Positions 5,920 to 14,131 of a stretch of DNA of 16,893 bases are shown here, piece by piece (position 1 is the stretch's first letter; every line of letters begins with the position of its first letter). Location: contig JAFRBA010000085.1 in NCBI GenBank assembly GCA_017405115.1, forward strand, positions 1 through 16,893, written 5' to 3'. The DNA is from Kiritimatiellia bacterium (lineage in GTDB: Bacteria > Verrucomicrobiota > Kiritimatiellia > RFP12 > UBA1067). Under the pieces are notes generated by a model that saw nothing but the letters and a program-made list of their open reading frames with translations, did not search any database and was not told the origin of the DNA. A program made the position numbers and the translations under genes.

Positions 5920-7308
5920 ATGTACGGGCGGATGCTTCTGCTTGCGCTGGCCGCGGGCGCTTTGGCGGGATGCAGAAATCCCGATGCCGCCTATCGTGAG
6001 GAGGCGGCGCATGCGTTCAAGACGAACCTTGTCGCCGAGACGGAGCGTGTGCTCGCCGAGGCTGGTGGCGTCCTGACCTTGTCGAACGCACTGGAACTCG
6101 CCCATGCGCGTTCGCTCAAGCTGGCCCGGCAGGACCTCGAGGCCAAGCTTGCGCGCATCAACCGCGCGACGGCGTTCTCTGCGTTCCTGCCGACGGTCGG
6201 GCTCTCGGGGATGGGGTTGGTCGCCGATGGCGGCGTCTACGACCTGCCGTACCTTGGCGATCTTGAGGAGCACCGCCTCCGTGTAAGGGCTGGATCGCTT
6301 GTCGTCGCCCAGCCGGTCTTCACGCCGGTGGCATGGGTGATGTTCGCCGAGTCGCAGTACGGCGTGCGCATCAAGGACATCGTGCGCGAACGCGCGGGGC
6401 AGCTCCTGGACGTGCAAGTCGCCGCGCTCTTCTACCAGACGGCCGTCGCCGAGCGCCGCGTCGAAACGGCGGGGCGTCAGCTTGAGAGCTCCCGCGCCCT
6501 GACGAACCGCGTGATGCGTCTTGTGTCCGAAGGGTACGCGACGCCAGCCGATGCGGCGAGGGCGAAAGCGCGTTGCGTGCTGGCTGAAACGTCGCTGGCT
6601 TCGGCGCGCGACGATGCTGCGGCGGCACGGGAGGAGCTGGCGGGTCTGCTGCATCTCTGGCCGCTCGCAACGTTCCGGGTGTCCGGCGAGTCGCTGCTTG
6701 CGCTTCCGCCTCTGCCGGAGAAGCGCGTCGAGGAATGGGTGTGGGAGGGGCTCGTCTCGCGCAAGGATCTCGCGGCCGGCGACCAGACGCTGGAATTGCG
6801 CAAAGCCCAGGTGATTGAGGCGCTGGCGGGTTTTCTGCCGAACGTCGTGCTGGGCGGAGGCGGGGCGTCCGGCTCAATCGAGGACGTGGCGATCCGCGGC
6901 TGGGGCGGATCCCTGATCGGCACATGGGCAATCTTCGAGGGCTTCCGGACGGTGCAGCAGTACCGTGCCGCGCGTGCGGCGCGCGAAACGGAGTTCAAGC
7001 TGCAGGAGGAACGCATGACGGCCGTCGTGGTCGCGGTGGCGGACAGCTGGCGGCAGCGGCGGCTCGTGCGCCAGAAGGCGGTGGCGGCCCGCGCCTGGGC
7101 CGAAGCCGCGCGTCTCGACCATGAGGCGGCGGCGCGGCGGCACGAGGACGGAAACGAGACGCTTTCGTCCGTTCTGGACAAGTTGGCGGTTAGCGAAGAT
7201 GCGGAGACGAAGCTTGCGGAATCCGCCTACGGCGAGGCGATGGCCGACATACTTCTGCGTCAGGCCGTCGGAATCGACGTGATCGAAGGGGAGAAGAGGA
7301 AAGAATGA
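5920..7308 (+). CDS. TolC-family outer-membrane efflux lipoprotein
   Basis: Trimeric outer-membrane factors of this family form the exit duct for RND pumps. The product has a lipoprotein signal, MYGRMLLLALAAGALAGC, with Cys18 as the lipidation site, then two repeats of long amphipathic helices typical of OEP domains (for example residues 65-235 and 260-455), including ALELAHARSLKLARQDLEAK and the later ETEFKLQEERMTAVVVAVAD helix. The 462-residue length is normal. The ATG at 5920 is preferred over 5905: it gives a clean signal peptide and has GGAGG at 5907-5911, 8 nt upstream. The ATG at 5905 directly follows the tetR stop and would add five residues. It overlaps the next gene by 4 nt (ATGA), indicating translational coupling. 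The family assignment is secure; transported compounds are unknown. Confidence 0.9.
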   Translation: MYGRMLLLALAAGALAGCRNPDAAYREEAAHAFKTNLVAETERVLAEAGGVLTLSNALELAHARSLKLARQDLEAKLARINRATAFSAFLPTVGLSGMGLVADGGVYDLPYLGDLEEHRLRVRAGSLVVAQPVFTPVAWVMFAESQYGVRIKDIVRERAGQLLDVQVAALFYQTAVAERRVETAGRQLESSRALTNRVMRLVSEGYATPADAARAKARCVLAETSLASARDDAAAAREELAGLLHLWPLATFRVSGESLLALPPLPEKRVEEWVWEGLVSRKDLAAGDQTLELRKAQVIEALAGFLPNVVLGGGGASGSIEDVAIRGWGGSLIGTWAIFEGFRTVQQYRAARAARETEFKLQEERMTAVVVAVADSWRQRRLVRQKAVAARAWAEAARLDHEAAARRHEDGNETLSSVLDKLAVSEDAETKLAESAYGEAMADILLRQAVGIDVIEGEKRKE

Positions 7309-8417
7309 AAACACGGTGGATAAGATGGGGGTGGGCGCTCGCGCTGGCGGCGGCGGGCTGCTCCGAGAAGGTCGTGGAGCGTCCTGAGACGCGCCCGCTG
7401 GTGCGCGTGGGCGCGGCGCGGCAGGGCGTGGCGTTCGTCGATGCGCTGCGTGTGCAGGGCGCGGTGCGGGCGAAGGATGCGGCGGGCGTTTCGGCGCGCA
7501 TTCCCGGCACGCTTGACGACGTCTTCGTCGATGAGGGCGCGCGCGTAAAGAAGGGGGATGCGCTCTTTCAGGTGGACCGACAGAATCTCGAGAACGCCGT
7601 GCGTGCGGCGAATGACGACCTTGCGATGGCGAAGGCGAAGCTTGCGCAGGCGGAGGCGACGGTCGGCAAGGCCAAGCTGGACGCCGACCGCATGGCGCGT
7701 CTCTTCGCGGGCGCGGCTGTGACGAAGGATGCGCTGGAGAAGGCGCAGGTTGCGGCGAAGTCGGCCTCGGCCGCGTTTGAGGCCGCGCAAGCGACGGTCA
7801 CGAAGGCCGAGACGGGCCTCGCCGTCTCCGAGAAGAACCTCTCCGATTCGTGCGTGCGCGCGCCGTACGATGCCATCGTGATACGTAAGCACCGGAATGT
7901 GGGCGATTACGTCGGTCCGGGCGTCTGCGTCTTTCAGGTGGAGAATCCGTCCGTTTACGAGATTTCCTTCTCGCTCAATGCCGCGCATTTCGCGCGCGTG
8001 AAACCGGGCCAGACGACCGTGCGACTGGACCAGCCGCTCGCGGGGGTGCGCGATCTCCTCCTCACCTACCGGGCGCCGACGGTGAATGCCGTCACGCGGA
8101 CGTTCGAGGTGCGTGCGCAGCTGCCGCGCACGGAGGATGTCGCCGCCGGCATGCTGCTGGACGGCGAGATCGTCTTCGCGTCGTATACGGGGCAGGGTGT
8201 TCCGTCGTCGGCCGTCGCGGACCGTGGCGGGTCGGAGGCGGTTTTTGTTGTCGAGGACGGCAAGGCCGTACGCATTGCGGTCGAGACCGGGCTTGAGACC
8301 GACGGTTGGCGCGAGATCGTGCGCCCGAAGTTGGGGCCCGAGAAGAAGATCATTCTCGAAGGTATGCTGCTCGTGAACGAGGGCGACGAGGTGAGGACCC
8401 AAGATGTTTCTCTCTGA
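7305..8417 (+). CDS. RND efflux periplasmic adaptor (membrane-fusion lipoprotein)
   Basis: Adaptors of the AcrA/MexA type join an RND pump to a TolC-like duct. The 370-residue protein opens with a lipoprotein signal ending AAAGC (Cys19). Next is a lipoyl-like half-motif (SARIPGTLDDVFVDEGARVK, about residues 64-85), an alanine-rich coiled-coil hairpin (about 95-180), the second lipoyl half (VRAPYDAIVIRKHRNVGDYV), then beta-barrel and membrane-proximal regions to the end. This order is standard. A ribosome site (AGAGGAAAG) is just before the ATG. The gene overlaps the TolC-type gene by 4 nt and the pump gene by 14 nt, so the three are made together under the tetR promoter. Confidence 0.93.
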   Translation: MKTRWIRWGWALALAAAGCSEKVVERPETRPLVRVGAARQGVAFVDALRVQGAVRAKDAAGVSARIPGTLDDVFVDEGARVKKGDALFQVDRQNLENAVRAANDDLAMAKAKLAQAEATVGKAKLDADRMARLFAGAAVTKDALEKAQVAAKSASAAFEAAQATVTKAETGLAVSEKNLSDSCVRAPYDAIVIRKHRNVGDYVGPGVCVFQVENPSVYEISFSLNAAHFARVKPGQTTVRLDQPLAGVRDLLLTYRAPTVNAVTRTFEVRAQLPRTEDVAAGMLLDGEIVFASYTGQGVPSSAVADRGGSEAVFVVEDGKAVRIAVETGLETDGWREIVRPKLGPEKKIILEGMLLVNEGDEVRTQDVSL

Positions 8418-11400
8418 TACCGCCATCCGCCGCCCGGTCCTGACGCTCGTCGTCCTGATCGTGCTGATGCTCTTCGGGACGCTCGCGACGCGCAACATGG
8501 GCATCGACATCGTGCCGAACGTCGTGGTGCCCTACGTGTCGGTCATCGTCGTCTATCCGGGCGCGTCGCCCGAAGAAATCGAGACCTCTGTTGCGCGCCC
8601 CATCGAGGACGCGGCCGTGCAGGTGGACGGCCTCAAGCACATGACGACGACGTGCGCGAACAACTTCTGCCAGATCATGCTCGAGTTCAACCTCAACGTC
8701 GATCAGAATGTCGCAGCGGACGACATCCGCGCGAAAATCGCGGTGATCGAAGGGGATCTGCCGAGCGGTGCCGAGAAGCCGCAGGTGCAGAAGTACGACG
8801 TGAACGCGATCCCCGTCGTAACGCTCGCGCTGACGGGCGAGCAGTCCGTCGATGAGCTCTACGACTATGCGGACGACCGGCTCTCGGGGCGTCTTTCCAC
8901 CGTTGCGGGCGTCGCCTCGGTGGAGCTGATCGGCGGCGAAGAGCGCGAAGTCGTCGTGACCGTCGACCGCGCGAAGCTATCGGCTTCCGGGCTCACGCTT
9001 GCGCAGGTCGTGGAGGCGGTCGGCAAGGGCAACCTCAAGATCCCGTCGGGACAGCTCTCAGACCATGCGCGCGAGTTCTCCGTGATGTTCGACGCAGAGG
9101 CTCGCGGCATCGAAGACCTCGGGCGGATCGAGATCGGGGCCGTGCGCGGCACGCGGCTCTATCTGCGCGATGTCGCGACGTTTGCGTTCGGCACGAAGCG
9201 CAAGGAGTCGATTGCCACGTTCGACGGACATCCCGCCGTCGTGATGCGCGTGACGAAGCGCGGCGAAGCGAACGCGGCGAAGACGGTGGACGGTTTGCGT
9301 AAAATCTACGATACGCTCGTTGGGGAACTGCCAGGCGGCATGCGGCTCGACTGGGTGCGCGATGACGGCGCGTATGTCGCCGCGACGGTGAGGGGCGGCG
9401 TGGATGCCCTCTGGCAGGGCGTGCTTCTCACGGGGCTGGTGCTGCTGCTGTTCCTCGCGGACTGGCGGATGGCGATGACGGCGTTCGTCTCGATCCCCGT
9501 CACGATCGTCATTTCGCTCGTCGCGTTCTCGATCTTCGGCTATACGGCGAACATCATCACGATGAACGCCGTCGGCATCTCGGTCGGCATTCTCGTCGCG
9601 AACTCGATCGTCGTCTTGGAGAACATCGCCCGCCGGAACGGCGACGCCGCCCGCGGGGCCGGCGAGGTCGCGCTCGCGGTCGCCGCCTCCGCGCTCACGA
9701 ACATCGTCGTCTTCCTGCCGATCGCGACGATGCGGACGATGGCGGGGCGATTCTTCGTGCCGTTCGCCATCGTGGTCACGGCCTCGACGTTCGCCTCCCT
9801 GCTCGTATCGTTCACGCTGACGCCGATGATGGCGGCGAAGCTCGGCGGCTCCGGCGCGGGCGTCAACCGCCTGCTGGCGAAGGCCCTGTGGCCGTGGACC
9901 TGGATTTATGGGCGGGTCGAGCGCGTCTACGCCGTGTCGCTTGGGGCGGTTCTGCGGTTCCCGAAGACGTCGATCATCGTCTTTTCGGCGTTGACTGTCG
10001 CCGGCTTCATGTTCTTCGGGCCGAGGGTCAAGTCGGACTTCGTGCCCATCTTCGACAAGGGGGAACTCTCCGTCAAGTTCGAGTACCCGGCCGACATCGC
10101 GCTCGAACGAGCGGCGGAGCGCACGCAGGCGATTGCCGCGAAGCTGGCGGACGTGCGGGACGCGGCAGGCGAGAGGCTAGTCCTGCACCACACGGTTTCC
10201 GTCGGCAAGACGCAGGGCATCCTCGGGCAGGTCGGCCGCGGCAACCATCTCGCGCAGGTCGATTTCGTGATCCGCCCGATGACCGAGCGCCAAGAGACGA
10301 TCTCCGACGTCTCGGCCTTGATGCGTGCGCGGCTGAGCGAGGAGCCGGACGTGCTTGCCTCCGTGCTTGTGTCGGCGATAGTCGGCGGCGCGGCCCAGTA
10401 TATCCAGGTGAAGCTGATGGGCGAGGACCTTGCCGTGCTGGACAAGGCGTGCCTTGCGGTTGCGCAGGACCTCAAGACGTCCGGCATCGCGACGGACGTG
10501 GAGAACAACGTGCGTCCGGGACGTCCTGAGCTGCGCATCCGCCCGAACCGCGCGGTGCTCAATGACCTCGGCATGACTCCCCATCTTCTGGGCCTCAACC
10601 TGCGAGCCTCGCTCGCGGGCCTCACGCCCGCGACGTTCTCGGCGGGAGAGCGTAGCTATGACATCCGCGTGCGCTACAACGAGACTGACGGCGTGCGTCC
10701 GCTCGCCGAGCAGAACTTCCCCGGGCCGGAAGGGCGCCCGTTCACGCTGGGCGCCGTCGCCGAGGTGGCGCGGTCCGTCCAGCAGGTGCAGATCGTCCGC
10801 AGCGAGAAGCGGCGCTCGACGATCGTGTACGCGAACGCCGCGCCAGGGCACGGCATGGGCGAGGTGATCGATCGTGGGCTCGCGCATGCGAAGGAGGAGC
10901 TTCCCCACGGCTACACGGCGGCGCTCGGCGGAGTGTCGGAGTACATGGACGAGGCGTTCGCGGAGTTCGGGCTTGTCACCGTCATCGCGATTGCGCTCAC
11001 CTACCTGCTGCTGGCGGCGATCCTCGAGTCATGGGCGATGCCGTTCATCATCCTCTTCACGATTCCGTTCAGCTACCTCGGCATCTTCGCGGCTGTCGTC
11101 GTCGCGCGCCAGACGCTCTCGATTTTCGGACTCTTGGCCGGCATCATGCTCGTTGGCGTTGTGGTGAACGCGGCGATCTTGATCATCGATGCGTGGCGGC
11201 AGACCGGGGACATCCTGGCGGCGGCGACGGCGAAGTTCCGACCCGTGCTGATGAGCTGCGCGGCGGCGCTTGTCGGCATGCTGCCGATGGCGCTCGGCGG
11301 CGGGCTTGGAAGCGAGCTGCGGCAGTCGATGGGAATCGGCTCCGTGGGCGGCATCCTCGTGTCGACGCTCGTCTCGCTCTACTTCATACCGGCGCTCTGC

Positions 11401-11436
11401 GCCTGTCTTCGGTCGCGATGCCAACCCGTTGATTGA
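8404..11436 (+). CDS. RND-family (HAE1-type) efflux pump, inner membrane
   Basis: At 1010 residues this is a full-length hydrophobe/amphiphile efflux pump, with a short N-terminal tail and first TM (RPVLTLVVLIVLMLFGTLAT), a first porter loop (GIDIVPNVVVPYVSVIVVYPGAS), TM2-6 around 335-480, a second TM block from about 535, another periplasmic loop and TM8-12 to the C-terminus. In AcrB the TM4 proton relay is Asp407-Asp408 with Lys940 in TM10. Here the TM4 motif reads VGILVANSIVVLEN, so the acidic pair is Ala399-Asn400, and the TM10 position is Asn922 (GVVVNAAILIID). SwrC-like relatives commonly keep a first Asp (VDN), so its loss is unusual. GAGG before the ATG serves as ribosome site. It is the last gene of the operon; the stop overlaps the promoter of the next gene. 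Confidence 0.92.
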   Translation: MFLSDTAIRRPVLTLVVLIVLMLFGTLATRNMGIDIVPNVVVPYVSVIVVYPGASPEEIETSVARPIEDAAVQVDGLKHMTTTCANNFCQIMLEFNLNVDQNVAADDIRAKIAVIEGDLPSGAEKPQVQKYDVNAIPVVTLALTGEQSVDELYDYADDRLSGRLSTVAGVASVELIGGEEREVVVTVDRAKLSASGLTLAQVVEAVGKGNLKIPSGQLSDHAREFSVMFDAEARGIEDLGRIEIGAVRGTRLYLRDVATFAFGTKRKESIATFDGHPAVVMRVTKRGEANAAKTVDGLRKIYDTLVGELPGGMRLDWVRDDGAYVAATVRGGVDALWQGVLLTGLVLLLFLADWRMAMTAFVSIPVTIVISLVAFSIFGYTANIITMNAVGISVGILVANSIVVLENIARRNGDAARGAGEVALAVAASALTNIVVFLPIATMRTMAGRFFVPFAIVVTASTFASLLVSFTLTPMMAAKLGGSGAGVNRLLAKALWPWTWIYGRVERVYAVSLGAVLRFPKTSIIVFSALTVAGFMFFGPRVKSDFVPIFDKGELSVKFEYPADIALERAAERTQAIAAKLADVRDAAGERLVLHHTVSVGKTQGILGQVGRGNHLAQVDFVIRPMTERQETISDVSALMRARLSEEPDVLASVLVSAIVGGAAQYIQVKLMGEDLAVLDKACLAVAQDLKTSGIATDVENNVRPGRPELRIRPNRAVLNDLGMTPHLLGLNLRASLAGLTPATFSAGERSYDIRVRYNETDGVRPLAEQNFPGPEGRPFTLGAVAEVARSVQQVQIVRSEKRRSTIVYANAAPGHGMGEVIDRGLAHAKEELPHGYTAALGGVSEYMDEAFAEFGLVTVIAIALTYLLLAAILESWAMPFIILFTIPFSYLGIFAAVVVARQTLSIFGLLAGIMLVGVVVNAAILIIDAWRQTGDILAAATAKFRPVLMSCAAALVGMLPMALGGGLGSELRQSMGIGSVGGILVSTLVSLYFIPALCACLRSRCQPVD

Positions 11437-11457
11437 GTGGCCGGGTTGTGTTATAAT
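11429..11457 (+). promoter_or_regulatory. Promoter of the GH2 gene
   Basis: TTGATT (11429-11434) and a perfect TATAAT (11452-11457) are 17 bp apart, and TGT precedes the -10, so this is both spaced and extended. The -35 overlaps the stop codon of the pump gene. The transcript would start near 11464, giving a 39-nt leader to the ATG at 11503. Confidence 0.75.
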
Positions 11458-11502
11458 TACACCGGAAAATGAGGGATGTGGATTGACCAAAGGATTGGAG
11501 AA

Positions 11503-14103
11503 ATGAAGAGGCTGATTTGTGTCTGCATGTCTGCCGCGTTCGCGGCGGCGTTCGGGGCGACGGAGAAGGTCGCGCTGAGAACCGGATGGCGGTTCGTGAA
11601 GGCCGACGACCCGGTCGCGGGAACGAACCTGACGATAAGGGCGATGAGCGCGATCCTCGACCGTGCGGACAAAGGCGACGTCTCGGGCGCGCCCGCATTC
11701 GGCTGGGCCAGGCCGGACTTCGACGACTCTTCGTGGAAGGAGGTGCGCGTGCCGCACGACTGGGGCGTGGATAAGCCGTTCGACCCCGACCGTCCGTACG
11801 GCGACGCGTTCCTCGACGTGACGGGCGTCGGCTGGTACAGGCTCAAGTTCAGGGTTGAGGGTTCAAAGTTGAAAGTGAGCGGCGCGGCTGTCGGCAGTCG
11901 GTCGTCCGATGCCGAAGGCCCCGAAGTCGCGTTGCCGCCGAACGGAAAGGTCTACTTCGAGTGCGACGGCGCGATGAGCTACGCGATGCTGTGCCTCGAC
12001 GGAAAGTTCCTCGGCGGCTGGCCGTACGGCTACACCCGCTGGCGCGTGGACCTGACGGAGTGTTTGAGGGGACCGGGGAATGGGGAACGGGGAACGGGGA
12101 ATGGGGAATGGGGAACGGGAGAGCACGTAATCGCGATCCGCTGCCACAACATCCCCCATTCCTCGCGCTGGTACTCCGGCGGCGGGCTCTACCGCGACTG
12201 CCGGCTTCTCGTCTGCCCAGAGGATCATGTCGTTCCGGGAAGCGTCTACATCACCACGCCGGAGGTGACCGCGAAGCGCGCGAAGGTGCGTGTCCGCTAC
12301 GAGATGTCGAAGAGCGGAAGGCGAGACCGCTCGTTCGAGGTGAAGGATCCGCGCCTATGGGACGTCGACGATCCTCATCTGTATTCGGTCGACGTGGAGG
12401 GCGACTCGTATCGCTACGGCATCCGCACGATCGCGTTCAGCTCCGACGAGCGGCGCTTCCAGCTGAACGGACGCACGGTGCCGCTGAACGGCGTCTCGAT
12501 GCACCATGACTTCGGCGTCCTCGGCGCGGCATGGAACCGCGCGGCGCAGAGGCGCAGGCTCGTCCTCTTCAAGGAGGCCGGCGTGAACGCGATCCGGTCG
12601 TCGCACAACCCGCCGGACGAAGGGCTGCTCGAGCTCTGCGACGAGCTGGGCATTCTAGTGAAGGACGAGGTCTTCGACGAGTGGCGCAAGCTTGGCTCGG
12701 CAGGCAAGCGGGCCAACGGATACACCAACCTCTTCGACGTGTGGCACGAGCGCGACGTGCGCGCGTGGGTGCGCACGGACCGCAACCATCCGTGCGTGAT
12801 CATGTATTCCATCGGCAACGAGATATGTGACCTGCAGACAAAGCCCAACGAAGACGGGTCCGGCACCCGCGTTGCGCGCGAACTGGCGCGAATGGTGGCG
12901 GAAGAGGACAGTTCGCGTCCGACGACGAACGCCAACAACAACCCCGTCAACTACACGAACGACTATCCGACGGTGCTGGCGCTGATGGGCTGCAACTACT
13001 ATCCGTGGTTGTATCCGGCGCTTGCGAAGAAGCACCCCGACGTGCCGTTCTTCGGCTCGGAGACGGTGTGCATGAGCGTGACGCGCGGCGAGTACCGCTT
13101 CCCCGTGACGCAGAAGTGGGACAACAGCAAGGAGGCATTCCCCGACTTCTACAATTCGTCGTACTGCTGGGAGGCGGTCGGCTGGTCTCGTCTCGACGGG
13201 AACTGGGCGTGCTCGCCTGACGCGCAGTGGTACTGGATGGACAAGGTCGGAACCTGCATGGGCGAGTTCATCTGGACCGGCATCGACTACCTAGGCGGGC
13301 CCTTCTGGTGCGACGCCTGGCGCAAGAGCCCGCGCTTCACTGATCCTGCCGCGCAGGCGACGGCGCTCGCCGAGGTCAAGGAAAGGGGGATGACGCGAGC
13401 GGCGATCCACACCTGCAACACCGGCTTTCTCGACCAGGCTGGCTTCAAAAAGGACTCCTTCTGGCTGTTCCAGTCGCGGTGGCGCCCTGATTTCCCGATG
13501 GCGCACATACTGCCACACTGGAACTGGAAGGGGCGCGAGGGCGAAGTCACGCCAGTGTACGTGTTCACGTCCGGCGACGAGGGCGAGCTCTTCCTCAACG
13601 GAAAGTCGCTCGGCCGCCGGCGCAAGGAGCCCGGCGTGTGGGACTGCGCGTATCGCCTGCGGTGGGACGACGCGAGGTACGAGCCCGGCGTCCTCGAGGT
13701 CGTCGCGTACAGGGACGGTAGGGAATGGGCGCGGGACAGCGTGAAGACCACCGGGGCGCCGGCGCGCCTCGCCGCGGTAGCCGAGACTGCGTCGGCGAAG
13801 TCCGACGGCGTGGACGTCTGCTACGTCAACGTGTGCGTGCAGGACGCCGGGGGGCTCGTCGTGCCGAACGCCAAGGCACCAGTCGAGTTCTCGGTGGAGG
13901 GCCCAGGCGAGTTCGTCGCCGCGGACAACGGCGACGAGACGGACTTCGACGACTTCCGCAGGCCGTCGCGGAGGACTTTCAACGGCTGGGCGCAGGCGAT
14001 AGTGCGTCCGCTTCCCGGCGCGTCAGGCGAGATCGTCGTAAGGGCCTCTTCCGCGGGCCTTGAACCCGCGGAGGCGCGGATAGCGGTCTTTTCAGTCAAG
14101 TAA
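11503..14103 (+). CDS. Secreted GH2-family glycosidase (beta-galactosidase-like)
   Basis: GH2 enzymes are retaining exo-glycosidases, mostly beta-galactosidases, beta-glucuronidases and beta-mannosidases. The 866-residue product has a Sec signal (MKRLICVCMSAAFAAAFGA), a sugar-binding jelly roll (about 25-235, with VRVPHDW and GWYRLKF), a very short Ig-like part (about 245-300), the TIM barrel (about 305-600) with RSSHNPPDEGLLELCDELG, SIGNE giving acid/base Glu440 and FGSET giving the likely nucleophile Glu520, and C-terminal domains (about 640-866) with NGDETDFDDFRRPSRRTFNG, as in DUF4982-type GH2 proteins. The start at 11503 is chosen for the signal and for AGGA 8 nt upstream; an ATG at 11476 would add nine residues. 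Two heptamer-repeat arrays lie in-frame in jelly-roll loops. The GH36-like gene follows after 28 nt. Exact substrate is uncertain. Confidence 0.9.
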   Translation: MKRLICVCMSAAFAAAFGATEKVALRTGWRFVKADDPVAGTNLTIRAMSAILDRADKGDVSGAPAFGWARPDFDDSSWKEVRVPHDWGVDKPFDPDRPYGDAFLDVTGVGWYRLKFRVEGSKLKVSGAAVGSRSSDAEGPEVALPPNGKVYFECDGAMSYAMLCLDGKFLGGWPYGYTRWRVDLTECLRGPGNGERGTGNGEWGTGEHVIAIRCHNIPHSSRWYSGGGLYRDCRLLVCPEDHVVPGSVYITTPEVTAKRAKVRVRYEMSKSGRRDRSFEVKDPRLWDVDDPHLYSVDVEGDSYRYGIRTIAFSSDERRFQLNGRTVPLNGVSMHHDFGVLGAAWNRAAQRRRLVLFKEAGVNAIRSSHNPPDEGLLELCDELGILVKDEVFDEWRKLGSAGKRANGYTNLFDVWHERDVRAWVRTDRNHPCVIMYSIGNEICDLQTKPNEDGSGTRVARELARMVAEEDSSRPTTNANNNPVNYTNDYPTVLALMGCNYYPWLYPALAKKHPDVPFFGSETVCMSVTRGEYRFPVTQKWDNSKEAFPDFYNSSYCWEAVGWSRLDGNWACSPDAQWYWMDKVGTCMGEFIWTGIDYLGGPFWCDAWRKSPRFTDPAAQATALAEVKERGMTRAAIHTCNTGFLDQAGFKKDSFWLFQSRWRPDFPMAHILPHWNWKGREGEVTPVYVFTSGDEGELFLNGKSLGRRRKEPGVWDCAYRLRWDDARYEPGVLEVVAYRDGREWARDSVKTTGAPARLAAVAETASAKSDGVDVCYVNVCVQDAGGLVVPNAKAPVEFSVEGPGEFVAADNGDETDFDDFRRPSRRTFNGWAQAIVRPLPGASGEIVVRASSAGLEPAEARIAVFSVK
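11847..11874 (+). repeat. GTTSARR heptamer array inside the GH2 gene (4 units)
   Basis: Four consecutive heptamers fit GTTSARR: GTTCAGG, GTTGAGG, GTTCAAA and GTTGAAA. They encode GH2 residues about 115-124 and open an unusually long loop between the WYRLKF strand and the VYFECDG strand of the jelly roll. Confidence 0.6.
12068..12116 (+). repeat. GGGGAAY heptamer array inside the GH2 gene (7 units)
   Basis: Seven tandem heptamers cover 49 bp: one GGGGACC followed by six of GGGGAAT or GGGGAAC. They encode a Gly/Asn/Glu/Trp-rich loop at residues about 189-205. Since 7 is not a multiple of 3, gain or loss of one unit shifts the reading frame; three units would keep it. Confidence 0.85.
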
Positions 14104-14116
14104 AACAAGGAAAGTC

Positions 14117-14125
14117 TGGGGTAAT
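14117..14125 (+). promoter_or_regulatory. Weak extended -10-like box before the GH36-like gene
   Basis: TGG (14117-14119) precedes GGTAAT (14120-14125), and six bases (GCGCAC) separate it from the ATG at 14132. The layout parallels the TGG-TAGAAT-ACGCAC-ATG of the gene at 3930, but the hexamer is poor and no -35 is seen. Confidence 0.3.
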
Positions 14126-14131
14126 GCGCAC

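Noticed and set aside
7260..8510. 416-codon minus-strand frame opposite the adaptor gene
   Set aside because: The sense strand has a secure membrane-fusion protein; the antisense product is Arg/His-rich and has no family features.
11469..11486. Five-codon upstream frame (MRDVD) in the GH2 leader
   Set aside because: It is too short to separate from chance and has no ribosome site of its own.
14049..14073. GC-rich hairpin (CCGCGGG and CCCGCGG arms) near the end of the GH2 gene
   Set aside because: It is inside coding sequence with no adjacent U-tract; palindromes of this kind are frequent in GC-rich codons, so I do not call a terminator.
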